NCBI GenBank assembly: GCA_902600225.1
Contig: CACKIH010000003.1
Span: forward strand, 1 to 32,708
Origin: an uncultured Alphaproteobacteria bacterium
GTDB lineage: Bacteria > Pseudomonadota > Alphaproteobacteria > HIMB59 > GCA-002718135
Direction: 5' to 3'
DNA length: 32,708 nt
Shown here piece after piece: positions 1-8,039 of the stretch. A program made the position numbers and the translations under genes. The notes under the pieces are model-generated. The model was given only the letters and a program-made list of their open reading frames with translations. It did not search any database and was not told the DNA's origin. The first letter of the stretch is position 1. Every line of letters starts with the position of its first letter.

Positions 1-1
1 T

Positions 2-628
2 AACCCGTCTTCAAAATGGGATTGGGATTCGCTAAGAGCTAAAATTAAAGAGCACGGTGTAAGAAACTCTTTAACCACAGCTTGTATGCCAACTGCGTCA
101 ACAGGTATTATATTAGGTAACACTGAAACATTCCAAATACAAACCTCTAATATATATAAAAGACAAACACTCTCAGGTGAGTTCCTTCTTGTAAATAGAT
201 ATTTGGTGAATGAACTGTCTCAAAGAGGATTGTGGAATAAAGATATGAGAGACAAAATAATTTTAGAAAATGGATCGGTTGAAAACATAAATGAAATTCC
301 AACTGAGCTAAAAGAAATCTATAAAACAGTTTGGGAAGTATCACAAAAAACTGTTATAGATATGTCAGCAGATAGAGCGCCATTTATTGATCAAACCCAA
401 TCAATGAATCTTTGGCTTTCAACGCCTACATTTGGGAAAGTTAATTCAATGCATATGTATGCTTGGAAAAAAGGTCTTAAAACAGGAATGTATTATCTAA
501 GAAGTAGATCAGCAGTTGATGCTGTAAAAGTTACGGTTTCATCAGAAAAAGCAGCAAAAGATGCTTATATAAATACTGCTATTAAACAAAACAATGAACC
601 AGAAGATTGCGAAACTTGCAGTGCATAA
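2..628 (+). CDS. nrdA: Ribonucleoside-diphosphate reductase, alpha (large) subunit, C-terminal part
   Basis: This is the C-terminal 208 residues of the catalytic R1 subunit of class I ribonucleotide reductase, which converts NDPs to dNDPs in the cytoplasm. The gene enters from the left edge; codons run in frame from base 2, so the ATG at 86 is internal. Visible family motifs are the active-site segment with PTAST near the start of the fragment, LSGEF, ERGLW-like QRGLW, a D-R-x-x-F-I-D-Q-T-Q-S-x-N stretch, and the tyrosine pair in LKTGMYYLRSR that carries the radical from R2. The C-terminal tail ends in CETC, matching the flexible tail cysteines that re-reduce the active site using glutaredoxin or thioredoxin. 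From memory of the family, the wording is closer to eukaryotic R1 than to E. coli NrdA. It is followed after 14 bases by nrdB, clearly one operon. Confidence 0.96.
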   Translation, partial: NPSSKWDWDSLRAKIKEHGVRNSLTTACMPTASTGIILGNTETFQIQTSNIYKRQTLSGEFLLVNRYLVNELSQRGLWNKDMRDKIILENGSVENINEIPTELKEIYKTVWEVSQKTVIDMSADRAPFIDQTQSMNLWLSTPTFGKVNSMHMYAWKKGLKTGMYYLRSRSAVDAVKVTVSSEKAAKDAYINTAIKQNNEPEDCETCSA

Positions 629-642
629 AGAAGGAGTAAAGA

Positions 643-1632
643 ATGATATCAAAAGGCGTTAAATCAATATTTCCAATAAAAAACCAAGAAATTTGGGATA
701 GGTACAAACAACATATTCAAGCCTTTTGGACAACTGAAGAAGTATCTTTGCAAGATGATTTAAGAGATCTTGAAACTTTAAATGATGGTGAAAAGCATTT
801 TATTAAGCACGTACTTGCATATTTTGCTAACTCCGAAGCAATGATCAATGAAAACTTAGCAAGTAGGTTCTACAAAGAAATTTTAATTCCTGAAGCAAGA
901 TGTTTTATATCTATACAAATGTTGAATGAATCAATTCATGCAGAGATGTATGGTCTACAAATTGAAGCTTATGTAAAAGATGCAAAAGAAAAAGACATGC
1001 TTTTTGATGCAATACAAAACGTACCATGTATTAACCATAAAGCACAATGGGTATCAAAATGGCTCAATGGTAGTCAAAATTTATTAACAAGACTAATAGG
1101 ATTTGGATTAGTTGAAGGTTTATTTTTTGCAGGCTCTTTCTGTGCAATATATTATTTCAGAAAAAGAGGTTTATTACCCGGTTTAGCCTTATCTAACGAC
1201 TGGATTGCAAGAGACGAAGGAATGCATTTTAGTTTCTCATCTCTTATGTTTAGAACTTTAAGAGATAAATTTAATAATAAATCATTAACTGACGCAGATA
1301 TAAGTGATTTATCTTTAATTCCTTCAGATGTGCCTCAATCACAATTTGAAGAAATTGTTAGAGAAGCAGTAGCATTTGAAAAAGAATTTGTAAGAGATGC
1401 TTTACCAGTAGATTTAATTGGTATGAATCAAGACTTAATGTGTCAATATATTGAAGCTGTTGCAGACAGAATTGCTGACCTATTTGAATTTGACAGAGTC
1501 TTTAAAACAGAAAATCCTTTTGATTTTATGAGAGCTTTAGATGTACAAAATGTTACTAACTTTTTTGAAAAAAGGGTATCTGAATATCAACGACCTACAG
1601 ATAGAGCTTTAAGTTTTGATGAAGCATTTTGA
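643..1632 (+). CDS. nrdB: Ribonucleoside-diphosphate reductase, beta (radical) subunit
   Basis: This R2 subunit holds the dimetal cofactor and stable radical that R1 uses to make deoxyribonucleotides. At 329 residues it has normal family length. Metal ligands line up with mouse R2 as E65 (Asp in mouse), E96 and H99 in NESIHAEMY, E158 in LVEGLFF, and E192 and H195 in RDEGMH. The radical tyrosine is Y103, four residues after H99. Glu at the first ligand position is also found in Chlamydia R2c, but that protein has Phe instead of the tyrosine, so this one still looks like a tyrosyl-radical enzyme. A good Shine-Dalgarno AAGGAG at 631-636 fixes the ATG at 643. The stop overlaps the glutaredoxin start (TGATG). 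The overall wording, such as EARCF and KRGLLPGL, resembles eukaryotic R2. Confidence 0.97.
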   Translation: MISKGVKSIFPIKNQEIWDRYKQHIQAFWTTEEVSLQDDLRDLETLNDGEKHFIKHVLAYFANSEAMINENLASRFYKEILIPEARCFISIQMLNESIHAEMYGLQIEAYVKDAKEKDMLFDAIQNVPCINHKAQWVSKWLNGSQNLLTRLIGFGLVEGLFFAGSFCAIYYFRKRGLLPGLALSNDWIARDEGMHFSFSSLMFRTLRDKFNNKSLTDADISDLSLIPSDVPQSQFEEIVREAVAFEKEFVRDALPVDLIGMNQDLMCQYIEAVADRIADLFEFDRVFKTENPFDFMRALDVQNVTNFFEKRVSEYQRPTDRALSFDEAF

Positions 1633-1871
1633 TGGAAGCAGAGATATACTCTAAAACAAATTGTGGATACTGTGATAGAGCTAAACTACGGTTAGCTAAA
1701 TTTAATCCAAAGATTTATATGCTTGATACAGATTATACGAGAGAAGATTTTTTTGAAAAGTTTCCGAACGCTAAAACCTTTCCTCAAATAATTTTAAATG
1801 GTGAAAAAATTGGAGGGTATCATGAACTTGAAAAATGGTTTGAAATGAATACCTTTGATGAAGAATTCTAA
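1632..1871 (+). CDS. Small glutaredoxin of the nrd operon
   Basis: This is a 79-residue glutaredoxin, a one-domain thioredoxin fold. The active site CGYC lies at about residues 11-14 (numbering from the ATG at 1632), with the cis-proline in TFPQI and the glutathione-binding GGYHEL near the C-terminus. Its likely role, inferred from position, is to pass electrons from glutathione to the CxxC tail of NrdA. An upstream TTG at 1629 is also in frame, but the ATG at 1632 overlaps the nrdB stop by one base, which is the usual coupling arrangement, so I prefer it. The gene is shorter at the C-terminus than E. coli GrxC relatives by only a few residues. Its 3' end overlaps a convergent small gene on the minus strand. 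Whether it should be called GrxC or an NrdH-like protein is not settled; CGYC favours glutaredoxin. Confidence 0.93.
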   Translation: MEAEIYSKTNCGYCDRAKLRLAKFNPKIYMLDTDYTREDFFEKFPNAKTFPQIILNGEKIGGYHELEKWFEMNTFDEEF

Positions 1872-1996
1872 ATAACCTTTTTTTTTCCTTTTCTTGAGTA
1901 AGTTTTTTTATTTCTAACAATTCTTTGTTTGTACTTAGGTAGTTTTAAATCTTGAGCAAAGGGATTTCTTTTCTTAATTTTTTTTTTTATTTCCAT
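1868..1996 (-). CDS. arfA: ArfA-like alternative ribosome-rescue factor, 42 residues
   Basis: This short minus-strand reading frame was found by translating the gap between the glutaredoxin gene and polA. The 42-residue product is strongly basic. Its core, NPFAQDLKLPKYKQRIVRNK then KTYSRKGKK, aligns with the E. coli ArfA core as I remember it ([20 protein letters not shown], then KGKGSYMRKGK): same spacing from N through P to QR and NKK, then a three-residue gap before Y-x-R-K-G-K. In E. coli, ArfA recruits release factor 2 to ribosomes stalled on mRNAs without a stop codon, as backup for tmRNA. The long hydrophobic tail of full-length E. coli ArfA is absent, as in its active truncated form. 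The ATG lies 10 bases after the polA stop, so it is probably cotranscribed with polA. No clear Shine-Dalgarno is seen. It could instead be another basic ribosome-associated peptide, but the motif match makes ArfA the best call. Confidence 0.78.
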   Translation of the reverse strand: MEIKKKIKKRNPFAQDLKLPKYKQRIVRNKKTYSRKGKKKVI

Positions 1997-2006
1997 AAAA
2001 TGTATT

Positions 2007-4748
2007 CTAATGTGCCTGTCCCCAATGATCACCAGCACCAAAATCAACAGTGAGTGGAACTGAAAAATCTTTGTATTTTAAATGTACAGACTCCATAATC
2101 TTTTTTACATGACTTACTAAATTGTCATATTTTTTAGTTTCGACTTCAAAGATTAGTTCATCATGTACTTGTAAAAGCATTTCAGCCTCAATATTTTTAA
2201 GTTTTATTTCCTTATGAATTTCTATCATTGCTAACTTAATAATGTCTGCTGCACTACCTTGGATTGGTGCATTAATAGCTTGTCTTTCTGCAAAACCTCT
2301 AACAGCAAAATTCTTATCTGCAATTCCCTTAATATTAATTTTCCTTTTAAAAATTGTTTCAACGTATTGATTTGTTTTTGCGAAATCAATTTGATGCTCC
2401 ATATATTTTTTAATTTTTGGGTATTTAATAAAATACTCATTTATGTAATCTTTTGCTTCGGTATTGGAAATATCAAGTTGTTTAGCTAAACCATATGGAC
2501 TGATTCCATATAAAATACCAAAATTAATTGCTTTTGCTTTTCTTCTGTAATCGTTATTTATTTGACTATCGTTTAAATTAAATATTTCTTTAGCAGTTGA
2601 TGCATGAATATCTTCATTGTTTTTAAAAGCTTTAATAAAATTTTTATCACTAGAAATTTCTGCGGCTAATCTAAGCTCTATTTGAGAATAATCAAAACTG
2701 ACTAATTTTTTTCCTTTTCCACTAACAAAAGCTGTTCTTATTTTTTTTCCATTTTCTGTTCTAATTGGGATATTTTGAAGATTTGGATCTGTAGAACTTA
2801 ATCGACCTGTTAAAGTATTAGCTAAACCAAATGATGTATGAACTCTACTTTTATCATCTGTTAATCTAAATAAAGCATCTGTATAAGTTGATTTAAGTTT
2901 TGTTAATTCTCTCCAATCAAGAACGAGTTGTGCAATTTCAAATCCATCTAAGGCTAAATTATTTAAAGTTGATGAATCAGTAGAATATGTTCCTGATTTT
3001 GTTTTTTTACCACCAGGTATTTTAAGATTAACGAATAATATCTCTCCTAATTGTTTAGGCGAGCCGATATTAAACTCTTCTTTTGAAAGTTTATAAATAT
3101 TCTTTTCAAGTTTTTTACTTTCATTCTCAAATTCATTACTAAGATTTGTTAAAAAATCTTTATTTACCTCAATACCATTTGCCTCTATTGAAGATAATAC
3201 CTCTACAAGAGGTAAATCAATATTTTGATAAACAAAATTAGCCTTTTCTTTTATTAAGCGAGGATAAAGATGATGAAAAAGCCTGAATGTTAATAGAGAA
3301 TCTTCTGCAGCATAATTAATTGCTTTATCAATAGTTACTTTATCGAAAGTAATTTCATTTTTCCCTATTCCAACAACTTCCTTATACTTTATTGTAGTAT
3401 GATTTAAGTGATTAAATGATAGATCATCTAAATTATGTTTAAAAATTCCATTATCAATTGAATAGGAAATTAACATTGTATCTGCAATTGAATTAAAAAT
3501 TACTCCATACTTATTTAAAATTCTAATATCATATTTTATATTTTGCCCAATTTTTAAGATAGATTCATTTTCACATATTTTGTTAATATGATTAATTACA
3601 TATTTTTCCTCTAACTGGTTATCAATTTTTTTAGAACCATCTAAACTGGTATGGTTTATAGGAATATAATAAGAAATATTTTCACTGCAACAAATTGATA
3701 TACCAACTAATTTAGCTTTTTCTATATCGAGTGAATTAGTTTCAGTATCTATAGCGCAAATACCATTTTTTTTAATTTCACTTAAAACTTTTTCAAAATC
3801 ATTCTTTGAATTAATTAATTGATATTTTGGTTCTATTTCTTTTTTTGGAACTATATTATCATTATCACTAGATATAAAAGAATTAGATTTTAATCTTTCA
3901 GATGTTGATCTAAAGCCCTGCTCTTTAAGAAAATTAAAAATATTATTATTTTCATTTTTTAATTCATTATAAGTTCTAATTCTATTAATGCTCTCAGGTA
4001 TTTGGACATCGTTTTTAAGTGTTACAAGTTTTAAACTTAATCTAATGTCATTTTCTGATTCTGCTAAAATATTTCTTCTTTTTTCTTGTTTAATTTTATC
4101 AAGATTTTTAATTAAACCATCAATATCATTAAATTCATTTATTAACTGAGAAGCTGTTTTTGGACCAATTCCAGGAGCGCCTGGAATATTATCTACTTTA
4201 TCACCTGTTAAAGCTTGTATAAAAATTACTTTATTAGGTTTAACTCCAAATTTTTCCTCTACATCTTTTATCTCAATTTTTTTATTTTTCATTGGATCAA
4301 GCATTGTTACTTTACTGCTAACAAGTTGCATTAAATCTTTATCTGAGGAAACTATGATTGTCTCAATTTCATCTTTTTCAGCCAACTTTACATAAGTAGC
4401 AATTAAATCATCAGCTTCAAATCCTTCTATTTCTAATTGGGGAATATTAAAGCTTTTTACGCATTCTCTAATTAATGGAAACTGTGGAACTAAATCGTCA
4501 GGAGCCTCTCCTCTATTAGCTTTATATTCTGGATAAATTTTATTTCTAAAGTTTTCTCTTGCAGCATCAAAAATAACAATCATCTTATCATCACTATAAT
4601 CTTCAATCAGTTTCACAAGCATGTTAGTAAATCCAAAAACTGCATTGATTGGTGTGCCGTCAGCACGATTCATTGGAGGAAGACCATAGTAAGCTCTAAA
4701 AATGTATGCTGAACCGTCAACTAATATCAATCTACTCTTTTTATTCAT
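2007..4748 (-). CDS. polA: DNA polymerase I
   Basis: This 913-residue, full-length, three-domain DNA polymerase I does Okazaki fragment processing and repair synthesis. Residues 1-290 are the 5' nuclease, with DGSAYIFRAY at the start, acidic clusters EADD (111-114) and SSDKD (134-138), and the helix-hairpin-helix around 190-200. The 3'-5' exonuclease domain starts near 310 and keeps the catalytic pair in DTE (D334, E336), with D407 and D483 as candidate later acids, so proofreading is probably active. Polymerase motif A is at 684-694 (D686), motif B at 735-747 with RRKAKAINFG, and motif C VHDE at 861-864 (D863). F743 at the O-helix position implies normal discrimination against dideoxynucleotides. 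The gene is divergent from the ABC ATPase across 31 bases and followed after 10 bases by the arfA-like gene. Confidence 0.98.
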   Translation of the reverse strand: MNKKSRLILVDGSAYIFRAYYGLPPMNRADGTPINAVFGFTNMLVKLIEDYSDDKMIVIFDAARENFRNKIYPEYKANRGEAPDDLVPQFPLIRECVKSFNIPQLEIEGFEADDLIATYVKLAEKDEIETIIVSSDKDLMQLVSSKVTMLDPMKNKKIEIKDVEEKFGVKPNKVIFIQALTGDKVDNIPGAPGIGPKTASQLINEFNDIDGLIKNLDKIKQEKRRNILAESENDIRLSLKLVTLKNDVQIPESINRIRTYNELKNENNNIFNFLKEQGFRSTSERLKSNSFISSDNDNIVPKKEIEPKYQLINSKNDFEKVLSEIKKNGICAIDTETNSLDIEKAKLVGISICCSENISYYIPINHTSLDGSKKIDNQLEEKYVINHINKICENESILKIGQNIKYDIRILNKYGVIFNSIADTMLISYSIDNGIFKHNLDDLSFNHLNHTTIKYKEVVGIGKNEITFDKVTIDKAINYAAEDSLLTFRLFHHLYPRLIKEKANFVYQNIDLPLVEVLSSIEANGIEVNKDFLTNLSNEFENESKKLEKNIYKLSKEEFNIGSPKQLGEILFVNLKIPGGKKTKSGTYSTDSSTLNNLALDGFEIAQLVLDWRELTKLKSTYTDALFRLTDDKSRVHTSFGLANTLTGRLSSTDPNLQNIPIRTENGKKIRTAFVSGKGKKLVSFDYSQIELRLAAEISSDKNFIKAFKNNEDIHASTAKEIFNLNDSQINNDYRRKAKAINFGILYGISPYGLAKQLDISNTEAKDYINEYFIKYPKIKKYMEHQIDFAKTNQYVETIFKRKINIKGIADKNFAVRGFAERQAINAPIQGSAADIIKLAMIEIHKEIKLKNIEAEMLLQVHDELIFEVETKKYDNLVSHVKKIMESVHLKYKDFSVPLTVDFGAGDHWGQAH

Positions 4749-4779
4749 TGTAAAGTTAAATATATAAGATTTTAAATAA
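4749..4779. promoter_or_regulatory. Compact divergent promoter region, polA / ABC ATPase
   Basis: Only 31 bases separate the two start codons, so both promoters must lie here or inside the opposite gene. TATAAG at 4763-4768 on the plus strand is 11 bases before the ABC ATPase ATG. TATATT on the minus strand (4759-4764) is 10 bases before the polA ATG. The two -10 candidates overlap, so both leaders would be only a few bases long and the polymerases could compete. No convincing -35 element or Shine-Dalgarno is seen on either side. In DNA this AT-rich, such hexamers occur by chance, so the assignment is tentative. Confidence 0.35.
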
Positions 4780-5718
4780 ATGTCAGATTATAAATATTCA
4801 ATTGAAGCTAAAAATGTAAATAAAGTTTTCTATAAAAAATCTCAACAAGTTAGAGCATTAATTGATTTTAGTATTAAAATAGAAAAAGGTACAATTCATG
4901 GTTTACTGGGACCTAATGGAGCTGGTAAATCAACTTTCATAAATATTCTTGGTGGTTTAGTAAATAAAGACTCTGGTGATGTTAAAATTTGTGGATTAAA
5001 TATTGATGAGAATATTAAATTAAGTAAATTCAAAATAGGAATAGTTCCTCAAGAACTAAATATAGATCCTTTTTTTTCTCCAGCTGAATTACTGGAGCTT
5101 CAAGCAGGTTTGTATGGTGTCCCAAAAAGAAAAAGAAAAACAGATGAAATTCTAGAAAATTTGAAATTGACTGACCAAAGAAATGCTTATGCCAGAACCC
5201 TATCTGGTGGAATGCGAAGAAGGTTACTTATTGGGAAAGCCTTAGTACATGATCCTGAAATGATAATTTTAGATGAACCTACAGCAGGTGTTGATATTGA
5301 TATAAGAACTTCGGTATGGAATTATATCAAAAAAATAAGCAAGGAAGGAAAAACTATTTGCTTAACAACTCATTATTTGGAAGAAGCTGAAAATCTTTGT
5401 GATAATATAACTATTATAAATTCTGGTAAAATTGTTATTGAAGGATCAAAAAACGATCTTCTAAATATTATTTCTAATAAGTCCGTTTCCTTTGTTTTAG
5501 AGAAAAGTGTAAACATTCCTAAAGAATTAGATGAATTTAAACCAATAATTACTAATGATATATTAAAACTAAATTATGATAAAAATAAAACCAATATAAA
5601 AAAAATTATTAATATTCTGAATAATAATGGAATTGAATTTAAAGAAATTAATACTTCTGAAGGTGATTTAGAAGATGTCTTTATTAAAGTAGTAAGTAAA
5701 AATGATACTACAGTCTAA
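4780..5718 (+). CDS. ABC-2 type transporter ATP-binding protein
   Basis: This cytoplasmic ATPase subunit of an ABC exporter has 312 residues. Walker A GPNGAGKST is at 44-52, the Q-loop glutamine near 91, signature LSGGM at 141-145, Walker B MIILDEPTAGVD from 161 (D165, E166), and the H-loop histidine in LTTHYLEEAE. The signature followed by RRRLLIGKAL and the roughly 80-residue C-terminal extension are typical of ABC-2 type exporters of the YadG/NodI/DrrA kind, which move lipids, polysaccharides or drugs outward. The usual partner permease is not next to it: the downstream gene, overlapping by 17 bases, encodes an O-antigen ligase-like protein. The substrate cannot be told from the sequence; the neighbour hints at envelope export, which is inference. 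Confidence 0.93.
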   Translation: MSDYKYSIEAKNVNKVFYKKSQQVRALIDFSIKIEKGTIHGLLGPNGAGKSTFINILGGLVNKDSGDVKICGLNIDENIKLSKFKIGIVPQELNIDPFFSPAELLELQAGLYGVPKRKRKTDEILENLKLTDQRNAYARTLSGGMRRRLLIGKALVHDPEMIILDEPTAGVDIDIRTSVWNYIKKISKEGKTICLTTHYLEEAENLCDNITIINSGKIVIEGSKNDLLNIISNKSVSFVLEKSVNIPKELDEFKPIITNDILKLNYDKNKTNIKKIINILNNNGIEFKEINTSEGDLEDVFIKVVSKNDTTV

Positions 5719-7024
5719 AAATATATTAAGTTACCTATATTTACTCCTCCCTTTATTTTTAATTACTGGTCCTGCGATACCTGATATTATAATTACATTA
5801 GGTGGATTATTTGCAATATTTTATATTGTTTATCAAAAAGAATATGAAAACTTTATAAAGTTAAATTTATTTAGAATTTCAATTATATTTTGGTTAAGTT
5901 TAATATTAATAAGTTTTTTTTCATATAATAAAACTTATTCTTTCCAAGATTCTTTAATTTTTATTAGATTTTTATTATTACCATTTTTTTGTTTTTTTGT
6001 ATTTTTTATAGATAGGAAAATTTTTGAAAGATTATTATTAGTTATATTTATTATTATTGTGTTAGTTAGCATAGATACACTTTATCAATTCATTAATTAT
6101 ACGTCTAAAGATGGTTTTGGGGAGGATTTATTAGGATTTAAATCAAATTGGTATGGAAGATTAACTGGTCCATTTGGAGATGAATTAATACCTGGTTCAT
6201 ATCTCTCGAAGTTTGGTTTATTTGGATTTGTATTTCTTATATCTCAAAAAAAATTAGAAGATAATGTAATTATTCAATCACTTTATCTGTCTTTAATAAT
6301 TTTAGTTTGTTATATATCTGGTGAAAGAATGGCATTTGCAACATTCTCTTTAAGCTTACTACTTTTATTTATTTTTTTAGATGGTTTTAGAAGATCTATT
6401 ATATTATCAATTTTAATTGGTGCATTATTTATATTTTTAGTATCATATTTACACCCATTTTATAATGACTTTAATGTAATTGAGTCTACTCAATATCATC
6501 AGGGTCAAAAAATAGAAAAATTTTTTCAATGTGAAAATAATACTGAAAAAATTTGTTCAAAAATTATAAATATTCAACCCAATTTTTTTGAGGTAATCAA
6601 AAATTTTGGCACTTCTGCTTATGGTGAAATTTATTTATTATCATTTAAAATGTTTTTAGATAACCCAATTACAGGCATTGGAATTAATAATTTTAAGTAC
6701 TTATGTAACTACAATGAATTATACAAAAATATGATGGTAAATTATGAGTGTGCATCTCATCCACATAACATTTATATACAATGGTTAGCAGAAGGTGGTT
6801 TAATTGTATTTATTTCATTTATTTTATACTTATTTTTTTTAGTAAAGTTTGTAATAAATAATACTGGTGATAAAAAATATAAAATAATTTCTATAGTAAT
6901 AATTTTAATGATGTTTTGGCCTATTATGTCGACTGGAAGTTTAATTAAAAATTGGTTTGGTGTGACTACGTTTTTTATTATTGGATTATGTATGTGTCTT
7001 AGTAAATTTAAAAATAATTACTAA
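5702..7024 (+). CDS. O-antigen ligase/polymerase family membrane protein (Wzy_C type)
   Basis: This is a polytopic inner-membrane protein of 440 residues with about ten or more hydrophobic segments, for example near 10-45, 57-75, 85-103, 110-130, 163-180, 190-205, 212-228, 231-250, 368-385 and 393-438. A large, presumably periplasmic loop spans about 250-350. The family hallmark is at 352-366: HPHN, then IYIQWLAEGG, preceded by GIGINNF near 325. A second conserved site is SGERM near 206-210. Family members join or polymerise lipid-linked glycans in the periplasm (WaaL, Wzy and related ligases); sequence alone cannot say which. The start overlaps the ABC ATPase by 17 bases, so the genes are probably cotranscribed. 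The 3' end overlaps the convergent glycosyltransferase gene by 17 bases. Confidence 0.85.
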   Translation: MILQSKNILSYLYLLLPLFLITGPAIPDIIITLGGLFAIFYIVYQKEYENFIKLNLFRISIIFWLSLILISFFSYNKTYSFQDSLIFIRFLLLPFFCFFVFFIDRKIFERLLLVIFIIIVLVSIDTLYQFINYTSKDGFGEDLLGFKSNWYGRLTGPFGDELIPGSYLSKFGLFGFVFLISQKKLEDNVIIQSLYLSLIILVCYISGERMAFATFSLSLLLLFIFLDGFRRSIILSILIGALFIFLVSYLHPFYNDFNVIESTQYHQGQKIEKFFQCENNTEKICSKIINIQPNFFEVIKNFGTSAYGEIYLLSFKMFLDNPITGIGINNFKYLCNYNELYKNMMVNYECASHPHNIYIQWLAEGGLIVFISFILYLFFLVKFVINNTGDKKYKIISIVIILMMFWPIMSTGSLIKNWFGVTTFFIIGLCMCLSKFKNNY

Positions 7025-8039
7025 CCCTTGAATTTAAAAAAAAACTTTTTGATTTTCGAGCAAAAAACAAACCTAATATAAAGAAAATTATTACAGCTAA
7101 TGTTGTTCCATTCCCTTTACCAAATAATGAACCAACAAAAATAAAAAGAAATATAATTGTAGAGGATAAAATTTTAAAATGAATTCCTAATATAGAGCCT
7201 AAAATAAAAAAAATAATAATAAATAAAGTGTTTCCTAATCCCATACCAAAGTGTGATCCTACAAATGCCATATAAATTGAAGAATAAATAATTGATAAGT
7301 TTGTTGAAGCAGAATTATCAAAAAATCTAACTTTAATAAGATAATAAAATGATTTTAAACCATCAACCCATGAAATTTTTTTTCCTTGGGCTTTGGATCT
7401 AAAGAAATATGAAACACCAAATTCATAAATGAAAAAGTTATTTCTTACTATTTGTGAAGCTATATCAATTTCAATACCAAAATCATTTACACTAAGTTTA
7501 ATTTTTTCGATTACACTTCTGTGTAAAATTTTTAATCCACAATGAACATCACTTAATGATTGAGAAAAAAACATGTTGAATATTAAGGAATTTATTTTTC
7601 CTACAAGGTTATTAAAAAAATAATTATTTTTTTTTAATTTACCTGATAAGTATCTACTACCAAAAATACATTTTATATCTGTATTGGTAGAAATCATTTC
7701 AAACATTTCTTTAGCATCTTTGCAGTCTAATTCTAAATCTGCGTCTTGAAGCAAAATATACTGTCCATTTGAATTTTTTATACCTGTCTGAATTGCTTTT
7801 CCTTTTCCTGAATTAATATCAAGTCTGATAATTTTAAAAGAAAATTTATAATTATTTTTTTTTTTTAACTCTTCTAATAAGTTCGAAGATCCGTCGTTTG
7901 AACCATCATCAACAATAACAATTTCGGTATATTTGTTATTAAAATATCTTTTAATTTGTTCGAAGAGATCGTTAAGAAAGTTAACTTCATTAAAAACAGG
8001 TATTACTATGGATAAAGTTTTACTATTCTCTTGGGGCAT
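7008..8039 (-). CDS. Membrane-anchored family 2 glycosyltransferase (polyprenyl-phosphate sugar type)
   Basis: This 343-residue protein has an N-terminal GT-A domain at about 8-235. Motifs include LSIVIPVFNE (9-18), the nucleotide-sugar-binding VDDGSNDGS (43-51), GKGKAIQTGI (78-87), and the metal-binding DADLELD (99-105). This wording resembles dolichyl- or undecaprenyl-phosphate glycosyltransferases (DPM1/GtrB type), which load a sugar onto a lipid carrier at the cytoplasmic face. The C-terminal region 250-330 is hydrophobic and holds a duplicated glycine-rich membrane motif, described separately. The ATG at 8037-8039 lies inside the last codons of regA (17-base overlap), so it is probably the last gene of the gyrB-regB-regA run. 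A function in envelope glycan assembly with the convergent O-antigen ligase-like protein is plausible but inferred. Confidence 0.88.
   Translation of the reverse strand: MPQENSKTLSIVIPVFNEVNFLNDLFEQIKRYFNNKYTEIVIVDDGSNDGSSNLLEELKKKNNYKFSFKIIRLDINSGKGKAIQTGIKNSNGQYILLQDADLELDCKDAKEMFEMISTNTDIKCIFGSRYLSGKLKKNNYFFNNLVGKINSLIFNMFFSQSLSDVHCGLKILHRSVIEKIKLSVNDFGIEIDIASQIVRNNFFIYEFGVSYFFRSKAQGKKISWVDGLKSFYYLIKVRFFDNSASTNLSIIYSSIYMAFVGSHFGMGLGNTLFIIIFFILGSILGIHFKILSSTIIFLFIFVGSLFGKGNGTTLAVIIFFILGLFFARKSKSFFLNSRVSNYF
7071..7262 (-). repeat. Duplicated 22-residue membrane motif inside the glycosyltransferase
   Basis: Two copies of V-G-S-x-F-G-x-G-x-G-x-T-L-x-x-I-I-F-F-I-L-G occur at residues 260-281 (7197-7262) and 302-323 (7071-7136), with a period of 42 residues. 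Sixteen of the 22 positions are identical. Each copy is a glycine-rich turn followed by a hydrophobic stretch of one membrane span, and the linker is also hydrophobic. At DNA level the copies have diverged, so this is an old duplication rather than a recent slippage product. Confidence 0.85.

Noticed and set aside
1878..1886. T-run after the glutaredoxin gene as a transcription terminator
   Set aside because: There is no stem before it, and on the other strand these bases are lysine codons of the arfA-like gene.
2231..2489. Short frames on both strands within polA
   Set aside because: They overlap polymerase motifs A to B in the true frame and have no support of their own.
5702..8039. Horizontally acquired envelope-glycan island
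   Set aside because: Composition and codon use look like the surrounding genes, no mobile element or tRNA borders it, and the glycosyltransferase is tightly overlapped with regA.
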